Shown piece after piece: positions 36,252-46,735 of a stretch of 64,000 bases of DNA. The position numbers and the translations under genes were made by a program. The notes under the pieces were generated by a model. It searched no databases. It saw only the letters and a list, made by a program, of their open reading frames with translations, and was not told where the DNA came from. Positions within the stretch are counted from its first letter, which is position 1. Each line of letters begins with the position of its first letter. Origin of the DNA: QHXN01 sp032162705 (GTDB lineage Bacteria > Acidobacteriota > Blastocatellia > Pyrinomonadales > Pyrinomonadaceae). Where the stretch lies: positions 28,914-92,913 of the forward strand of contig JAVRON010000092.1 in NCBI GenBank assembly GCA_032162705.1, given 5' to 3'.

Positions 36252-36411
36252 TCAGTATTGTTTACAAAAGGATTTAGAGCTTTGCGGCCATGTAGAAACT
36301 TAGAGCAAAGCGACTTGATTTAGCAAGAAAAACAAGAGTGCCCGGAAAAGTAAAACAGCTACTCCATAAGAGTAGCTGTAAGTTCTCTGTCAAAACTTTA
36401 CTCGCAATAAA

Positions 36412-36484
36412 TGAGCCGAGCAGGACTCGAACCTGCGACCCGCTGGTTAAAAGCCAGCTGCTCTACCAACTGAGCTATCGGCCC
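36412..36484 (-). tRNA. tRNA-Lys (anticodon TTT)
   Basis: The cloverleaf has acceptor GGGCCGA/TCGGCTC, anticodon stem GCTGG/CCAGC with loop CTTTTAA and T loop GGTTCGAGTCC. Discriminator is A; CCA is not encoded. Confidence 0.96.
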
Positions 36485-36527
36485 TTGGGTGAAGTGATTA
36501 TAGTAACCACCAACCGATTATTCAAAC

Positions 36528-36869
36528 TCAACTTGCCGGAGACTCGGGCGGGTGTTCGCGGTAGTGCTGCATGAGTTGGCGGAGGATGCTTGAGTCTTCG
36601 TCCGTGAGGTCGGAGAACTCGACGCCGAAGCCCACGTCGCGGACGTAGTAGAGCACACGCCCGTGCATCTCCCACCAGTCGTGTTCGGGGAGTGGGACGC
36701 GTATGTAGATCGTCTTCTCGAAGAGCGGCTGAATCGCCACGGTCTCAAGCAGACAGCCACTGTGGCTCAGGCTCGTGATCTTCCCGCCGTATTCGTACTT
36801 CTCCGTCAGGCCCCATTCCACCGGGAGTGAAGTGGGCACGCGTATGGCTTGTCTTCGTCCTTTTTTCAC
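36528..36869 (-). CDS. PilZ-domain protein
   Basis: The 113-residue protein is a stand-alone PilZ domain. It shows an N-terminal RRxxxR motif (GRRQAIRVP) and the second motif as SLSHSGCLLET, with a barrel end at GFGVEFSDLTDED. These motifs bind cyclic di-GMP in the family; the usual D/NxSxxG is seen as SHSGC, so binding is probable rather than sure. It may respond to the GGDEF/EAL enzyme at 26816. Confidence 0.8.
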   Translation of the reverse strand: MKKGRRQAIRVPTSLPVEWGLTEKYEYGGKITSLSHSGCLLETVAIQPLFEKTIYIRVPLPEHDWWEMHGRVLYYVRDVGFGVEFSDLTDEDSSILRQLMQHYREHPPESPAS

Positions 36870-36961
36870 GTCGAGAGTTTAGCAGGAGCGGCGACGGGTT
36901 GCTTCCCGCAGGGATGTGTCGATTCAAAGGCGGCGGCTCATGCGCTCGGCATACGTCGGTC

Positions 36962-38281
36962 TCAGGGTTCGAGCCAGCGTGCGAGTGTGGAGTCGCGGAC
37001 GAGGATGGTCTGGCTGCGCTCGGGGCCCGTCGAGACAAGCCCGACGGGGACGCCGATGCGCTCTGAGATGAATTCGACGTAGTCGCGTGCCGCCGAGGGA
37101 AGCTTCTCCAGTTCCGTGATTCCCTCGGTCAAAGACCTCCAGCCGGGCAGCGTCTCGTAGACTGGCTCGACCGCACGCAGTTCCTTCGAGACGGCGGGGA
37201 AGGACTCGCAAGCCTTTCCGTTCAGGCGATAGCCAGTGCAGACCTTTATCTCGTCGAGCGTGTCGAGGATGTCGAGCTTGGTGAGCGCAACGGTGTCGAA
37301 GCCGTTGATCTCGGCGGCGTAGCGCGTGGCGAAGGCGTCGAACCAGCCGCAACGGCGCGGGCGGCCTGTCGAGACGCCGTACTCGTGCCCGCGCTCGCGT
37401 ATGAGCTGGCCGATCTCGTCCTCGCCTTCGACCATCTCGGTCGGGAACGGGCCTTCGCCGACGCGCGTCGTGTAGGTGCGAACAATCCCGAGCACGCCGC
37501 TGATCTTCTGCGGCGCAAGCCCGAGGCCCGCGCACACGCCGCCCGAAGTCGTGCTCGAAGAGGTGACGAAAGGATATGTGCCGTGGTCAACGTCGAGGAG
37601 CGTGGCCTGTGCGCCTTCGACGAGGATGCTGCGGCCTTCGCGGACGGCGCGGTTGATGAAGTGCGTGGTGTCCGTGATGAAAGGCTCAAGGCGTTCGACG
37701 AGCGGCGCGATCTCGCCGAAGACCTGCGCGGGGTCGAGCGTCGTGCCGCGGTAGCGTCGAATGATGAGGTTCGCGTCTTCGATGTTGCGCTCGATGCGCG
37801 TGCGCAGGAGTTCCGCGTCCATCGCGTCGGCGACCCGTATGCCGCGACGCCCGGCCTTGTCTTCGTAAGCGGGGCCGATGCCGCGCAGGGTCGTGCCGAC
37901 CTTCTCGTTGCCGAGACGCTCCTCGCTCGTGTGGTCGAGCGCGCGGTGATATGGAAGTATCAGGTGCGCGCGCGAGCTGACCTTGACGCGCTCGGGCGTG
38001 ACCGAGAGTCCCTGCGTGGAGAGGCGGTCGGCCTCCGCGAAGAAGGCGATGGGATCGATGACCATCCCGTTGCCAAGCACACACGTCTTGCCCGGATGAA
38101 TGATGCCGGAGGGAATCAGGTGCAGGGCATAAGACTTGTCGCCGACCTTGACGGAGTGGCCCGCGTTGTGGCCGCCCTGATAGCGTGCGACCACGTCGAA
38201 GCGCTCGGCCAGAAGATCGACGATCTTCCCCTTGCCCTCGTCGCCCCACTGCGCGCCAATAACGACTACGACTTTGGACAT
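36962..38281 (-). CDS. purA: Adenylosuccinate synthetase
   Basis: PurA joins IMP and aspartate using GTP in AMP synthesis. The 439-residue protein opens with VVVIGAQWGDEGKGKIVDLLAERFDVVARYQGGHNAGH, the GTP and IMP site. GNGMVIDP, TLRGIGPAYEDKAGRRGIRVAD and EGAQATLLDVDHGTYPFVTSS are all intact. Length and motifs are normal. Confidence 0.97.
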   Translation of the reverse strand: MSKVVVVIGAQWGDEGKGKIVDLLAERFDVVARYQGGHNAGHSVKVGDKSYALHLIPSGIIHPGKTCVLGNGMVIDPIAFFAEADRLSTQGLSVTPERVKVSSRAHLILPYHRALDHTSEERLGNEKVGTTLRGIGPAYEDKAGRRGIRVADAMDAELLRTRIERNIEDANLIIRRYRGTTLDPAQVFGEIAPLVERLEPFITDTTHFINRAVREGRSILVEGAQATLLDVDHGTYPFVTSSSTTSGGVCAGLGLAPQKISGVLGIVRTYTTRVGEGPFPTEMVEGEDEIGQLIRERGHEYGVSTGRPRRCGWFDAFATRYAAEINGFDTVALTKLDILDTLDEIKVCTGYRLNGKACESFPAVSKELRAVEPVYETLPGWRSLTEGITELEKLPSAARDYVEFISERIGVPVGLVSTGPERSQTILVRDSTLARWLEP

Positions 38282-38290
38282 ATCATTTTG

Positions 38291-38366
38291 GTGAAAAGTG
38301 ATGAGTGATAAGTGATAAGAAAGAGGGAAAGCTTTTTCTTAACACTTATCACTCATCACTTTTCAC
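38291..38366. repeat. Long inverted repeat E, perfect 24-bp arms
   Basis: Arms 38291-38314 and 38343-38366 are exact reverse complements, made of GTGATGA and GTGATAA heptamers. The right arm abuts the ykgJ-like stop codon at 38367 and the left arm lies 10 bases before the purA start. Confidence 0.95.
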
Positions 38367-38768
38367 TTAACTAGCTCTCTCCAGCTTGGACGGCTTCTCG
38401 ATGAAGTAGAAGCTGCAAGTGCCGCGCACTTCTTCGAGGTCGCGGCGGTCGATGGGGTAGAGGCGGCACTGCGAGGGGCGGTCTTCGTAGATGCCGCAGG
38501 TGGTCGAACCGTCGCCGTGCTTCTTGAGAAAGGGACACTTGAAAAGTATCTCGCAGCACGCGCCGCAGCGATTGCAGTCGCCGCGCCGCAGAGAGAGCGA
38601 CTCGATCACCTCTTCACGCTTGAAGCGTATGCTGACGAAGCGACGGAGCTTGCCCTGCGCCTGTCGCGCACGGAACTTGGCGTCCTCGACGGCTCGGTTG
38701 CGCTTGGCGGCAAGCCGCTCCTCGAAAGAGCGGCGCTGCGCTGCGCGACTGGCTGAAGTTGGTTTCAT
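38367..38768 (-). CDS. YkgJ-type cysteine-cluster (zinc/iron-chelating) protein
   Basis: From the ATG at 38768 the product is 133 residues. It has a basic, helical N-terminus and a cysteine cluster CNRCGACCEILFKCPFL, then CGIYEDRPSQCRLYP and a final Cys (GTCSFYF). This Cys pattern defines the YkgJ family, predicted to bind zinc or iron-sulfur. Function unknown. It is followed by purA on the same strand, separated by repeat E. Confidence 0.82.
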   Translation of the reverse strand: MKPTSASRAAQRRSFEERLAAKRNRAVEDAKFRARQAQGKLRRFVSIRFKREEVIESLSLRRGDCNRCGACCEILFKCPFLKKHGDGSTTCGIYEDRPSQCRLYPIDRRDLEEVRGTCSFYFIEKPSKLERAS

Positions 38769-38932
38769 TACTCGCGGCTGACCCCGTTTACGTACCGCAG
38801 CCGGGGAAGTCCCAGGCGAACCGTCGAGAGGGCGGCCCCCAGCCCGGCCTCCACACCCCTCGGGGCCCAACGGATGAGTGGCGCAAACGCGCTTTCGGAA
38901 AAACAGCGCTCGCGCCACCTCAGGCCGGGAAC

Positions 38933-39286
38933 TCAGGCGTTGGCGGCGTCGGTGCTGGCCGTCACGTGCTTGTCCAACATGCGCGAGATGGCCTCCTTCG
39001 AGGTCGCACCCACGACCCGCTCCTCCTCTTTGCCGTTCTTGAAGAGGATGAGCGTCGGGATGCCCTTGATGCCGTAGCGCTGCGAGACCGCGGGGTTGTC
39101 GTCAACGTTGAGCTTAACGACGGACGCGTTTCCCGTGTACTTCTCCGCGACGGCCTCGACGGTCGGCGCGAGCATGCGACAGGGCGCGCACCAGGGGGCC
39201 CAGAAGTCTACGAGTACAGGCTTGTCGGACTTGAGAACGTCCGACTCGAAACTGCTGTCACTAACTTCGTTGACGTGTTCACTCAT
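38933..39286 (-). CDS. trxA: Thioredoxin
   Basis: The 117-residue protein has the thioredoxin fold with VLVDFWAPWCAPCRMLAPTVE, an active site WCAPC (one residue different from the commonest WCGPC), the cis-proline motif GIPTLILF and the KNGKEEERVVGA end. It reduces cytoplasmic disulfides. GGAGAT precedes the ATG. Confidence 0.95.
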   Translation of the reverse strand: MSEHVNEVSDSSFESDVLKSDKPVLVDFWAPWCAPCRMLAPTVEAVAEKYTGNASVVKLNVDDNPAVSQRYGIKGIPTLILFKNGKEEERVVGATSKEAISRMLDKHVTASTDAANA

Positions 39287-39336
39287 GTTTGAAATCTCCT
39301 TCGGATAACCTCGATGACTGCTAACTAAAAAACCGC

Positions 39337-40761
39337 CTACAGGTCAAAGAGCGCGTGGTAGAGCCGCACATACTTGCGTGCCGCCGCTCCCCACGAATTA
39401 TCGACGCTCATGCCGTTCGACTGAATCCGACGCCACGCCGCAGGTTGGCTGTACCAGTAGAGCGCCTCGCGAACCTTTTCAATCAGCGCCTGCGCCGTGT
39501 AAGGCTCGAACTTGAAGCCCGTGCCCGCGCCTGTCGCAGGGTTGAACTGCTCGACCGTGTCGTCGAGTCCCCCCGTCGCGCGCACTACAGGCACGGCGCC
39601 GTAGCGCATCGAGTACATCTGATTCAGACCGCACGGCTCGTAGAGCGACGGCATCAGGAAGATGTCCGCACCCGCCTCGATCTGGTGCGCCAGCGCCTCG
39701 TTGAATCCACGATAGACGGCGACGCGGTGCGGCGCACTGTCTTTGAGCCACTGAAAGAAACTCTCGTACTCTCGCTCGCCCGAGCCGAGCGAGATGAAGA
39801 AAGCGCCCGCTTCGAGCATCTGACTCGCGGTCTGCTTGATGAGGTCGAAACCTTTTTGCGAGACGAGGCGCGAGATAGAGGCGATGACTGGCCGGTCTAA
39901 CTCCTCCGGCAGACGGAAACGCCGCAGCAGTTCGAGCTTGCACGCCCGCTTGCCTCCGATGTCTTTGGCGGAGAAGTGCGCGGGGAGGTGCGGGTCGGTC
40001 TCCGGGTTCCACACGTCGTAATCGACGCCGTTGGTAATGCCTATGAGCCGGTCGCGCCGCTGCCGGATGAGCCAGTCGAGGCCGTGCCCCTGCTCGGCCC
40101 CCTGTATCTCGAACGAGTAGCGCGGGCTGACGGTTGAGATGGCGTCGCACGTCATCAAGCCCGCCTTCAGAGATGAAGCCATGCCGTTCGACAGGAAGAC
40201 GTTCGATTCTGCGCCCTGCCGGAAGCCGATGCGCCAGAGGTCTGCCGGGTCGAACAAGCCCTGATAGGCGAGATTGTGGATGGACATCAGCGAACGCGTC
40301 CGTCCGAGAAATCCGCCCCACATACGGCCCGCCCAGAGCCACGCGGCAGCGAATCCGCAGGGCCAGTCGTTGCCGTGGAGCACGTCGGGCGCTTGCCCGA
40401 GCCTGCCCAGAAGCGCGAGCGCCGCGCGACTGTAGAAGGCGAAGCGTTCGTGGTCGTCCGGGAAGCCGTAGACCTTGCCGCGCGCGAAATACTCGGGCGC
40501 GTCAATCAGGAAGGCAGGCACGCCCGACGCGTAGCTGAGCCAGACCGAGACCCTTCGCTTCTGCCCGAGCCAGTCCATTTCGAGGTTGTCAAAGACCTTC
40601 TCGCGCAGTAAGCCTTGGTCGGTTGTGTCGTAGAGCGGATGGATGAGCGAAACATCCACGCCCTCTCCAACCAGAGCCTTCGGGAGCGCGCCCGCAACGT
40701 CGCCCAGGCCACCCGTTTTGGCGAAAGGTACAGCCTCAGACGAGAGAAATGCGACGCGCAC
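39337..40761 (-). CDS. glgA: Glycogen (starch) synthase, ADP-glucose type
   Basis: The enzyme extends alpha-1,4-glucan from ADP-glucose. A GTG at 40761 with AGGGG upstream gives 474 residues beginning VRVAFLSSEAVPFAKTGGLGDVAGALPKAL, the KxGGL sugar-nucleotide motif of GT5. LYEPCGLNQMYSMRYGAVPVVRATGGLDDTV near the C-terminus is the second signature. An in-frame ATG at 40782 adds seven residues. No other glycogen genes are in the window. Confidence 0.94.
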   Translation of the reverse strand: MRVAFLSSEAVPFAKTGGLGDVAGALPKALVGEGVDVSLIHPLYDTTDQGLLREKVFDNLEMDWLGQKRRVSVWLSYASGVPAFLIDAPEYFARGKVYGFPDDHERFAFYSRAALALLGRLGQAPDVLHGNDWPCGFAAAWLWAGRMWGGFLGRTRSLMSIHNLAYQGLFDPADLWRIGFRQGAESNVFLSNGMASSLKAGLMTCDAISTVSPRYSFEIQGAEQGHGLDWLIRQRRDRLIGITNGVDYDVWNPETDPHLPAHFSAKDIGGKRACKLELLRRFRLPEELDRPVIASISRLVSQKGFDLIKQTASQMLEAGAFFISLGSGEREYESFFQWLKDSAPHRVAVYRGFNEALAHQIEAGADIFLMPSLYEPCGLNQMYSMRYGAVPVVRATGGLDDTVEQFNPATGAGTGFKFEPYTAQALIEKVREALYWYSQPAAWRRIQSNGMSVDNSWGAAARKYVRLYHALFDL

Positions 40762-40883
40762 CGAAGCCCCTTTTACCCACACCGCGCCCTCAGGGGAGGC
40801 GCAATCACGAACATAAACTTAATTGCTAGAGCTAGGGGAATACTATGCGAAGCCGCACTGTTTTTGTCAAGAAAGCTGAAAGG

Positions 40884-40962
40884 CAGTGATAAGTGATAAA
40901 TGATGAGTGATAAGAAGAAGATAACTGCTTTTCTTATCACTCATCACTCATCACTCATCACC
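40884..40962. repeat. Long inverted repeat F (GTGATAA/GTGATGA heptamers)
   Basis: Left arm 40884-40920 and right arm 40928-40962 are built from GTGATAA and GTGATGA heptamers and pair imperfectly, best over AGTGATAAGAA. The right arm ends 5 bases from the rho stop codon (40968). Same unit type as repeat E. Confidence 0.88.
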
Positions 40963-40967
40963 AGTTC

Positions 40968-42398
<1,431 letters not shown>

Positions 42399-42691
42399 TT
42401 CTGTTTTCTCTTCGTCGCGCCGTCCGCTCGGCGGCCTGCGCTTAAATCCGTTCAAGGCACGTACGTTCACTCGTTAACGTGAAGGCGATGCCTGCGGTGT
42501 CTTTGGAATCCGGTTGAAATTATTGCCGATTAAATGTCGGGAATGATGCCTGTCGGTGCCCCCCGCGGGGGCGCGCTTGAGGGGCGCTTCCTGAGTCTTC
42601 GCGGGTATTGCCGCACATCGTTTCGGATGCCACGGTGTCCCGCACAGTTGCGCAAAATCCTCTCAATGATTGTCAATACTCAAGAGGGGGA

Positions 42692-43297
42692 TTATTGTTG
42701 TGAGGCGGCCACTGCCTCTTCGATGGCACGCCAGACGCGTTCGCGTCCGCGCCCAGTGGTGGCGGAGTAAGCGACTAACTCTCCACCTGCGCCCCGGCCC
42801 ACCGCGTCCAGAATTTTACCGGCGCGAGCGAGGTTTTTGTGCGACTCGTTTTGCGAGAGCTTATCGGATTTGGTGGCGACCGTTAGGAACGGCTTACCGT
42901 TGGCAAGGAGCCATTCGCGGAGCTGCAAATCCAATGTCGTGGGTTCGTGGCGCGAGTCTACGATATGAATTGATAGCACAAGCGAGTCGCGCTTTGCAAG
43001 GTAATCGGTGACTAACTTCCCCCACTCCTCGCGCACCTCGCGCGGCACGCGCGCAAATCCGTAGCCCGGTAAATCGACGAAGTAGAACCGCTCGTTCAGC
43101 ATAAAGAAGTTCAAGGACTGCGTCCGCCCCGGCGTGGAGCTTGTCCGCGCCAGCCCCTTCACACGAAGGAGCGAGTTAATCATGCTCGACTTGCCCACGT
43201 TCGAGCGCCCCATGAAGGCAACCTCCGCCCTCCCGTCGCGCGGCCAATGCGACTCCTCAAACGCGCTCTTGATGAACTTCGCACTCGTGATTTTCAT
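42692..43297 (-). CDS. engB: Ribosome-biogenesis GTPase EngB/YsxC
   Basis: The 201-residue GTPase has G1 GRSNVGKSS, G2/G3 TPGRTQSLNFF and DLPGYGFA, and G4 TKSDK. It assists 50S subunit assembly. Its place downstream of lon repeats the tig-clp-lon-engB neighbourhood known from other bacteria. Confidence 0.95.
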   Translation of the reverse strand: MKITSAKFIKSAFEESHWPRDGRAEVAFMGRSNVGKSSMINSLLRVKGLARTSSTPGRTQSLNFFMLNERFYFVDLPGYGFARVPREVREEWGKLVTDYLAKRDSLVLSIHIVDSRHEPTTLDLQLREWLLANGKPFLTVATKSDKLSQNESHKNLARAGKILDAVGRGAGGELVAYSATTGRGRERVWRAIEEAVAASQQ

Positions 43298-43298
43298 A

Positions 43299-43389
43299 AA
43301 AAGCAGTGACGAGTGACGAGTGACAAGTGACGAGCCGTAGACAAGTTCTTCAACTCGTCACCTGTCACTTGTCACTCATCACTGCTTTT
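43299..43389. repeat. Long inverted repeat G (GTGACGA heptamers)
   Basis: Arms 43299-43334 and 43354-43389 pair over 36 bases with three differences, all compatible with G-U pairs in one strand. They consist of GTGACGA/GTGACAA heptamers. The right arm overlaps the stop codon of the gene ending at 43388, and the left arm lies 2 bases from the engB start. Confidence 0.95.
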
Positions 43390-43849
43390 AAGCGTTGGCG
43401 GCGTCGGCCCCGGTCTGTTCCGAGGCGGCGGCGGCGCGCGCCTGCGCGAAGCGCTTCGACATCTCGCGAGCGCGCGTGATGCGCTCCTCGGCATTGGGCG
43501 TGCTCATCACGACTTGTTCGAGATGGCGCAGGTAGTTCGGGCTTGTGTTCGCGCGTAACTGTTCGAGGAAGGGCTGAATCTTGGCGAAGATGAAGATGTG
43601 CTCGCCTGCCGAGTCAGTGAACATCTCGGCGTCGATGGCACCGTGGTTGACGAAAGAGCAGGCCATGTCCCAGTAGGTCGTGACCATGCGGTAGTAGGCG
43701 CTGTGCTCGCCCATCGCGGCGGCGCTGATGTCCTCCATGCTCTCGGGGTTGAAGGTGAAGAACCAGTTGCGCGCCTGTCGCATGACCTCTTCGCGGCGTA
43801 GGTCGTAAAGCTTGAGAATCAACTCGGCGCTCTTAACTTTGTCTGTCAT
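43388..43849 (-). CDS. Helical protein of unknown function
   Basis: The ATG at 43849 follows GGAG and gives 153 residues with no signal or membrane segment. The protein is rich in aromatic and charged residues (NWFFTFNPESMEDISAAAM, MVTTYWDMACSFVNHGAIDAEMF, IFIFAKIQPFLEQLRAN), somewhat like DUF4760-type proteins, but I cannot confirm a family. It lies between lon and engB on the same strand. Confidence 0.72.
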   Translation of the reverse strand: MTDKVKSAELILKLYDLRREEVMRQARNWFFTFNPESMEDISAAAMGEHSAYYRMVTTYWDMACSFVNHGAIDAEMFTDSAGEHIFIFAKIQPFLEQLRANTSPNYLRHLEQVVMSTPNAEERITRAREMSKRFAQARAAAASEQTGADAANA

Positions 43850-44077
43850 CAATGATCTCCTTCGGGAAGTTATGGCCGAAACGGCCGGATGTCTTCTGGC
43901 GAGTCTTAAGAGCTGAAGCGGCAGGGAACACGAGGGCGTGCGTAACTGCTGACTGCCTGGCTTACCTGCTGAAATTGAGACGCCGGGAAAGGCGAACTTT
44001 ACAGGCGGGGCGCTCGATGTGTCAACCGCTGAACGAGTGGACGAAAAATTGAGCCGGAGAAAAACTTGGAGACGGAC

Positions 44078-44124
44078 AAAAAAATTGAGCCGGACGGCAC
44101 TCGCTTTCAAGCGCCGCCCGGCTC
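44078..44124 (-). terminator. Rho-independent terminator of lon
   Basis: On the minus strand GAGCCGGGCGGC pairs with GCCGTCCGGCTC around a 14-base loop, followed by AATTTTTTTG. It lies 24 bases after the lon stop. Confidence 0.88.
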
Positions 44125-44147
44125 GTTAGGGTTTAGTGACTTCGGAT

Positions 44148-46580
44148 TTAGTCGGCGAGGGTCTGTGCCCCTCCGGCTGAAGGCTGCTCGGTCGTCCAGA
44201 CGGGCGGTGCGGCGTCGGTCGCGCCCGCGTCGGTCGGGCAGGCGTCTTCGAGCGCGAGCGACAGAACCTCGTCGATGGTCTCGACGAACTGGACGGTCAT
44301 TTCGGCTCTCACCTCGTCGGGCACGTCCTCAAGGTCTTTCTCGTTGTCCTTCGGGATGAGCACCGTAGTGACGCCGACGCGGTGCGCCGCGAGCAGTTTC
44401 TCCTTGACGCCGCCGACCGGGAGCACACGGCCACGCAGAGTGATCTCGCCCGTCATCGCCACGTCGCGGCGGACGGGGACACGCGCGAGCGCCGAAGCCA
44501 TCGCCGTCGCCAGCGTCACGCCAGCCGAAGGGCCGTCCTTCGGGATTGCGCCCTCGGGGATATGGACGTGCAGGTCGCGCTTGCGTATGAATTCGAGATT
44601 CATCCCCAGACGTTCGGCGCGCGCCTTGATGCAGGTCAAAGCGGCCTGCGCCGACTCCTGCATGACCTCGCCGAGCTTACCGGTGAGTCTGACGCCGCCG
44701 CGCCCGTTCGTGAGCGTCGCTTCGATCTGGAGGACTTCGCCGCCGACCTCCGTCCACGCGAGTCCGAGTGCAAGCCCGACCTCGCTGGTGGCAGCGATGT
44801 CGGCCTGTCGGAAGCGGATAGGGCCCAGCATCTCGCGCACGGCTTCGGGCGTGATCGTCATCTTGAACTCGTCGCCCTTGCCTTCGGCGACGAGCCGGCG
44901 CGCGACCTTGCGACAGCACGAGCCGATCTCGCGCTCAAGATTGCGGACGCCCGCCTCGCGTGTGTAATGGCGGATGATGTCGTAGATGCCCTCGTCTGTG
45001 AACTCGACCTGCTCGGGGCGCAAGCCCGAGCCTTCGGCCTGCTTCGTCACGAGATGTTGCTTGGCAATCGCCAGCTTCTCGCGCTCGGTATAGCCGGTGA
45101 GCCGGAGTATCTCCAGACGGTCTTGCAGCGGCGGCGGGATGGTGTGCAGGACGTTCGCCGTCGCGATGAAGAAGACCTTCGAGAGGTCGTACTCCACGTC
45201 GAGGTAGTGATCCTGAAAAGTCGAGTTCTGCTCGGGGTCTAAGACTTCGAGGAGCGCCGACGAAGGGTCGCCGCGAAAGTCCGCGCCGAGCTTGTCCACC
45301 TCGTCGAGAAGGATGCAGGGGTTGACCGTCCCGGCCTTCTTCATCATCTGGATGATCTGGCCGGGCAGCGCGCCGATGTATGTGCGACGGTGTCCGCGCA
45401 CCTCGGCCTCGTCGCGCACGCCGCCCAGAGAGAGGCGTACGAACTTTCTGCCGGTGGCGCGGGCGATGGACTTGCCTAAAGAAGTCTTACCGACGCCCGG
45501 CGGGCCTACGAAGCAGAGAATCGACCCCTTCGGGTTCTTCACCAACTGGCGCACGGCCAGATGTTCGAGGATGCGGTCTTTGATCTTTTCCAGTCCGTAA
45601 TGGTCGTCGTTCAAGACCACTTCGGCCTTTGTGATGTCGCGAATCTCTTTCGACTTTTGCTTCCAGGGCACGCTCAGAAGCCAGTCGATGTAGGTGCGCG
45701 AGACCGTTCCTTCCGCGGACATCGGCGGCATGGCTTCGAGGCGGTGGAGTTCTTGCAGAGCCTTCTCCTTCGCCTCCTCACTCATCCCTGCCTCTTCGAT
45801 GCGCTTGCGGAGGTCTTCCATCTCCGCCTTCTCGTCCTTCCGTCCCAGCTCCTTATGGATGGCCTTGATCTGCTCGTTGAGGTAATACTCCTTCTGCGCC
45901 TTCTCCATCTGCCGCTTGACGCGCGCCTGAATGGTTCGGTCGAGCTGGCGCTTATCAACTTCGACTTCCAAAAGCTCGACGAGCCGTTGGAGGCGTCCGT
46001 AGGTGGAGAAGATTTCGAGCAGCCCCTGCTTGTCCTCGACCGAGAATTTGAGCTGCGAGGCGAGCGCGTCGGCGAGGTGCGAAGGGTCTGTGTTCCTGAG
46101 AGCCGTCTGGAGCGCGTCGGTCTGCATCTCGGGCGCGAGGCGTACGTGCTGCTCGACGAGTTGACCCGTGCGCTGCATGAGAGCGTCGATGCGCGGGCCC
46201 GTCTCTGTGGCCGTGGGTGCGCGACGGATGGTGGCCGTAAAGGCTCCGTTGTCATTCTCGATGCGAATGGTCGTGGCGCGCTCGCGCCCCTCGACGACGA
46301 CCTTGGTCTGGCCGTTCTCCTGCCGCTGCGCCTGAAGGATGCGAGCGATGGTGCCGACCGAGTAAATCTGTTCGGGACTCGGCTCATCAATCGAGGCGTC
46401 GTGCTGGGTCGCGAGGAAGATCGTGCGGTCGGTCGAGAGCGCGTCTTCGAGCGCGCGCACCGAGCCGGGTCGCCCGATCTTGAAGGCGACCTTGGTGAAA
46501 GGGAAGATTACGACATCGCGGATGGGAACCATCGGCAGCCGCACGATATCGACGGGTGTGCGATCAGAATATTCTTCCAT
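44148..46580 (-). CDS. lon: ATP-dependent protease Lon
   Basis: Lon degrades misfolded and regulatory proteins. The 810-residue protein has the N-terminal substrate domain (VRLPMVPIRDVVIFPF), the AAA+ module with Walker A VGPPGVGKTSLGKSIARATG and the C-terminal peptidase with Ser in KDGPSAGVTLATA and Lys in VGGVKEKLLAAHRVG. Length is normal. It lies between the VWFA gene and a small unknown gene in the tig-clp block. Confidence 0.97.
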   Translation of the reverse strand: MEEYSDRTPVDIVRLPMVPIRDVVIFPFTKVAFKIGRPGSVRALEDALSTDRTIFLATQHDASIDEPSPEQIYSVGTIARILQAQRQENGQTKVVVEGRERATTIRIENDNGAFTATIRRAPTATETGPRIDALMQRTGQLVEQHVRLAPEMQTDALQTALRNTDPSHLADALASQLKFSVEDKQGLLEIFSTYGRLQRLVELLEVEVDKRQLDRTIQARVKRQMEKAQKEYYLNEQIKAIHKELGRKDEKAEMEDLRKRIEEAGMSEEAKEKALQELHRLEAMPPMSAEGTVSRTYIDWLLSVPWKQKSKEIRDITKAEVVLNDDHYGLEKIKDRILEHLAVRQLVKNPKGSILCFVGPPGVGKTSLGKSIARATGRKFVRLSLGGVRDEAEVRGHRRTYIGALPGQIIQMMKKAGTVNPCILLDEVDKLGADFRGDPSSALLEVLDPEQNSTFQDHYLDVEYDLSKVFFIATANVLHTIPPPLQDRLEILRLTGYTEREKLAIAKQHLVTKQAEGSGLRPEQVEFTDEGIYDIIRHYTREAGVRNLEREIGSCCRKVARRLVAEGKGDEFKMTITPEAVREMLGPIRFRQADIAATSEVGLALGLAWTEVGGEVLQIEATLTNGRGGVRLTGKLGEVMQESAQAALTCIKARAERLGMNLEFIRKRDLHVHIPEGAIPKDGPSAGVTLATAMASALARVPVRRDVAMTGEITLRGRVLPVGGVKEKLLAAHRVGVTTVLIPKDNEKDLEDVPDEVRAEMTVQFVETIDEVLSLALEDACPTDAGATDAAPPVWTTEQPSAGGAQTLAD

Positions 46581-46735
46581 ATATCAATAAGACTTTCCGA
46601 AGGCCATAGAGGGCATAAAGGGCGAGGGAGTTCTCGATCCGCTCGCCCCGCTTCAGTCAGATTCAATTCTAGAACATTTCGCCCGACCTTGCCACTAGGT
46701 CACGGAAAATAGATGTGCGAACCCGGGAGCGCGGG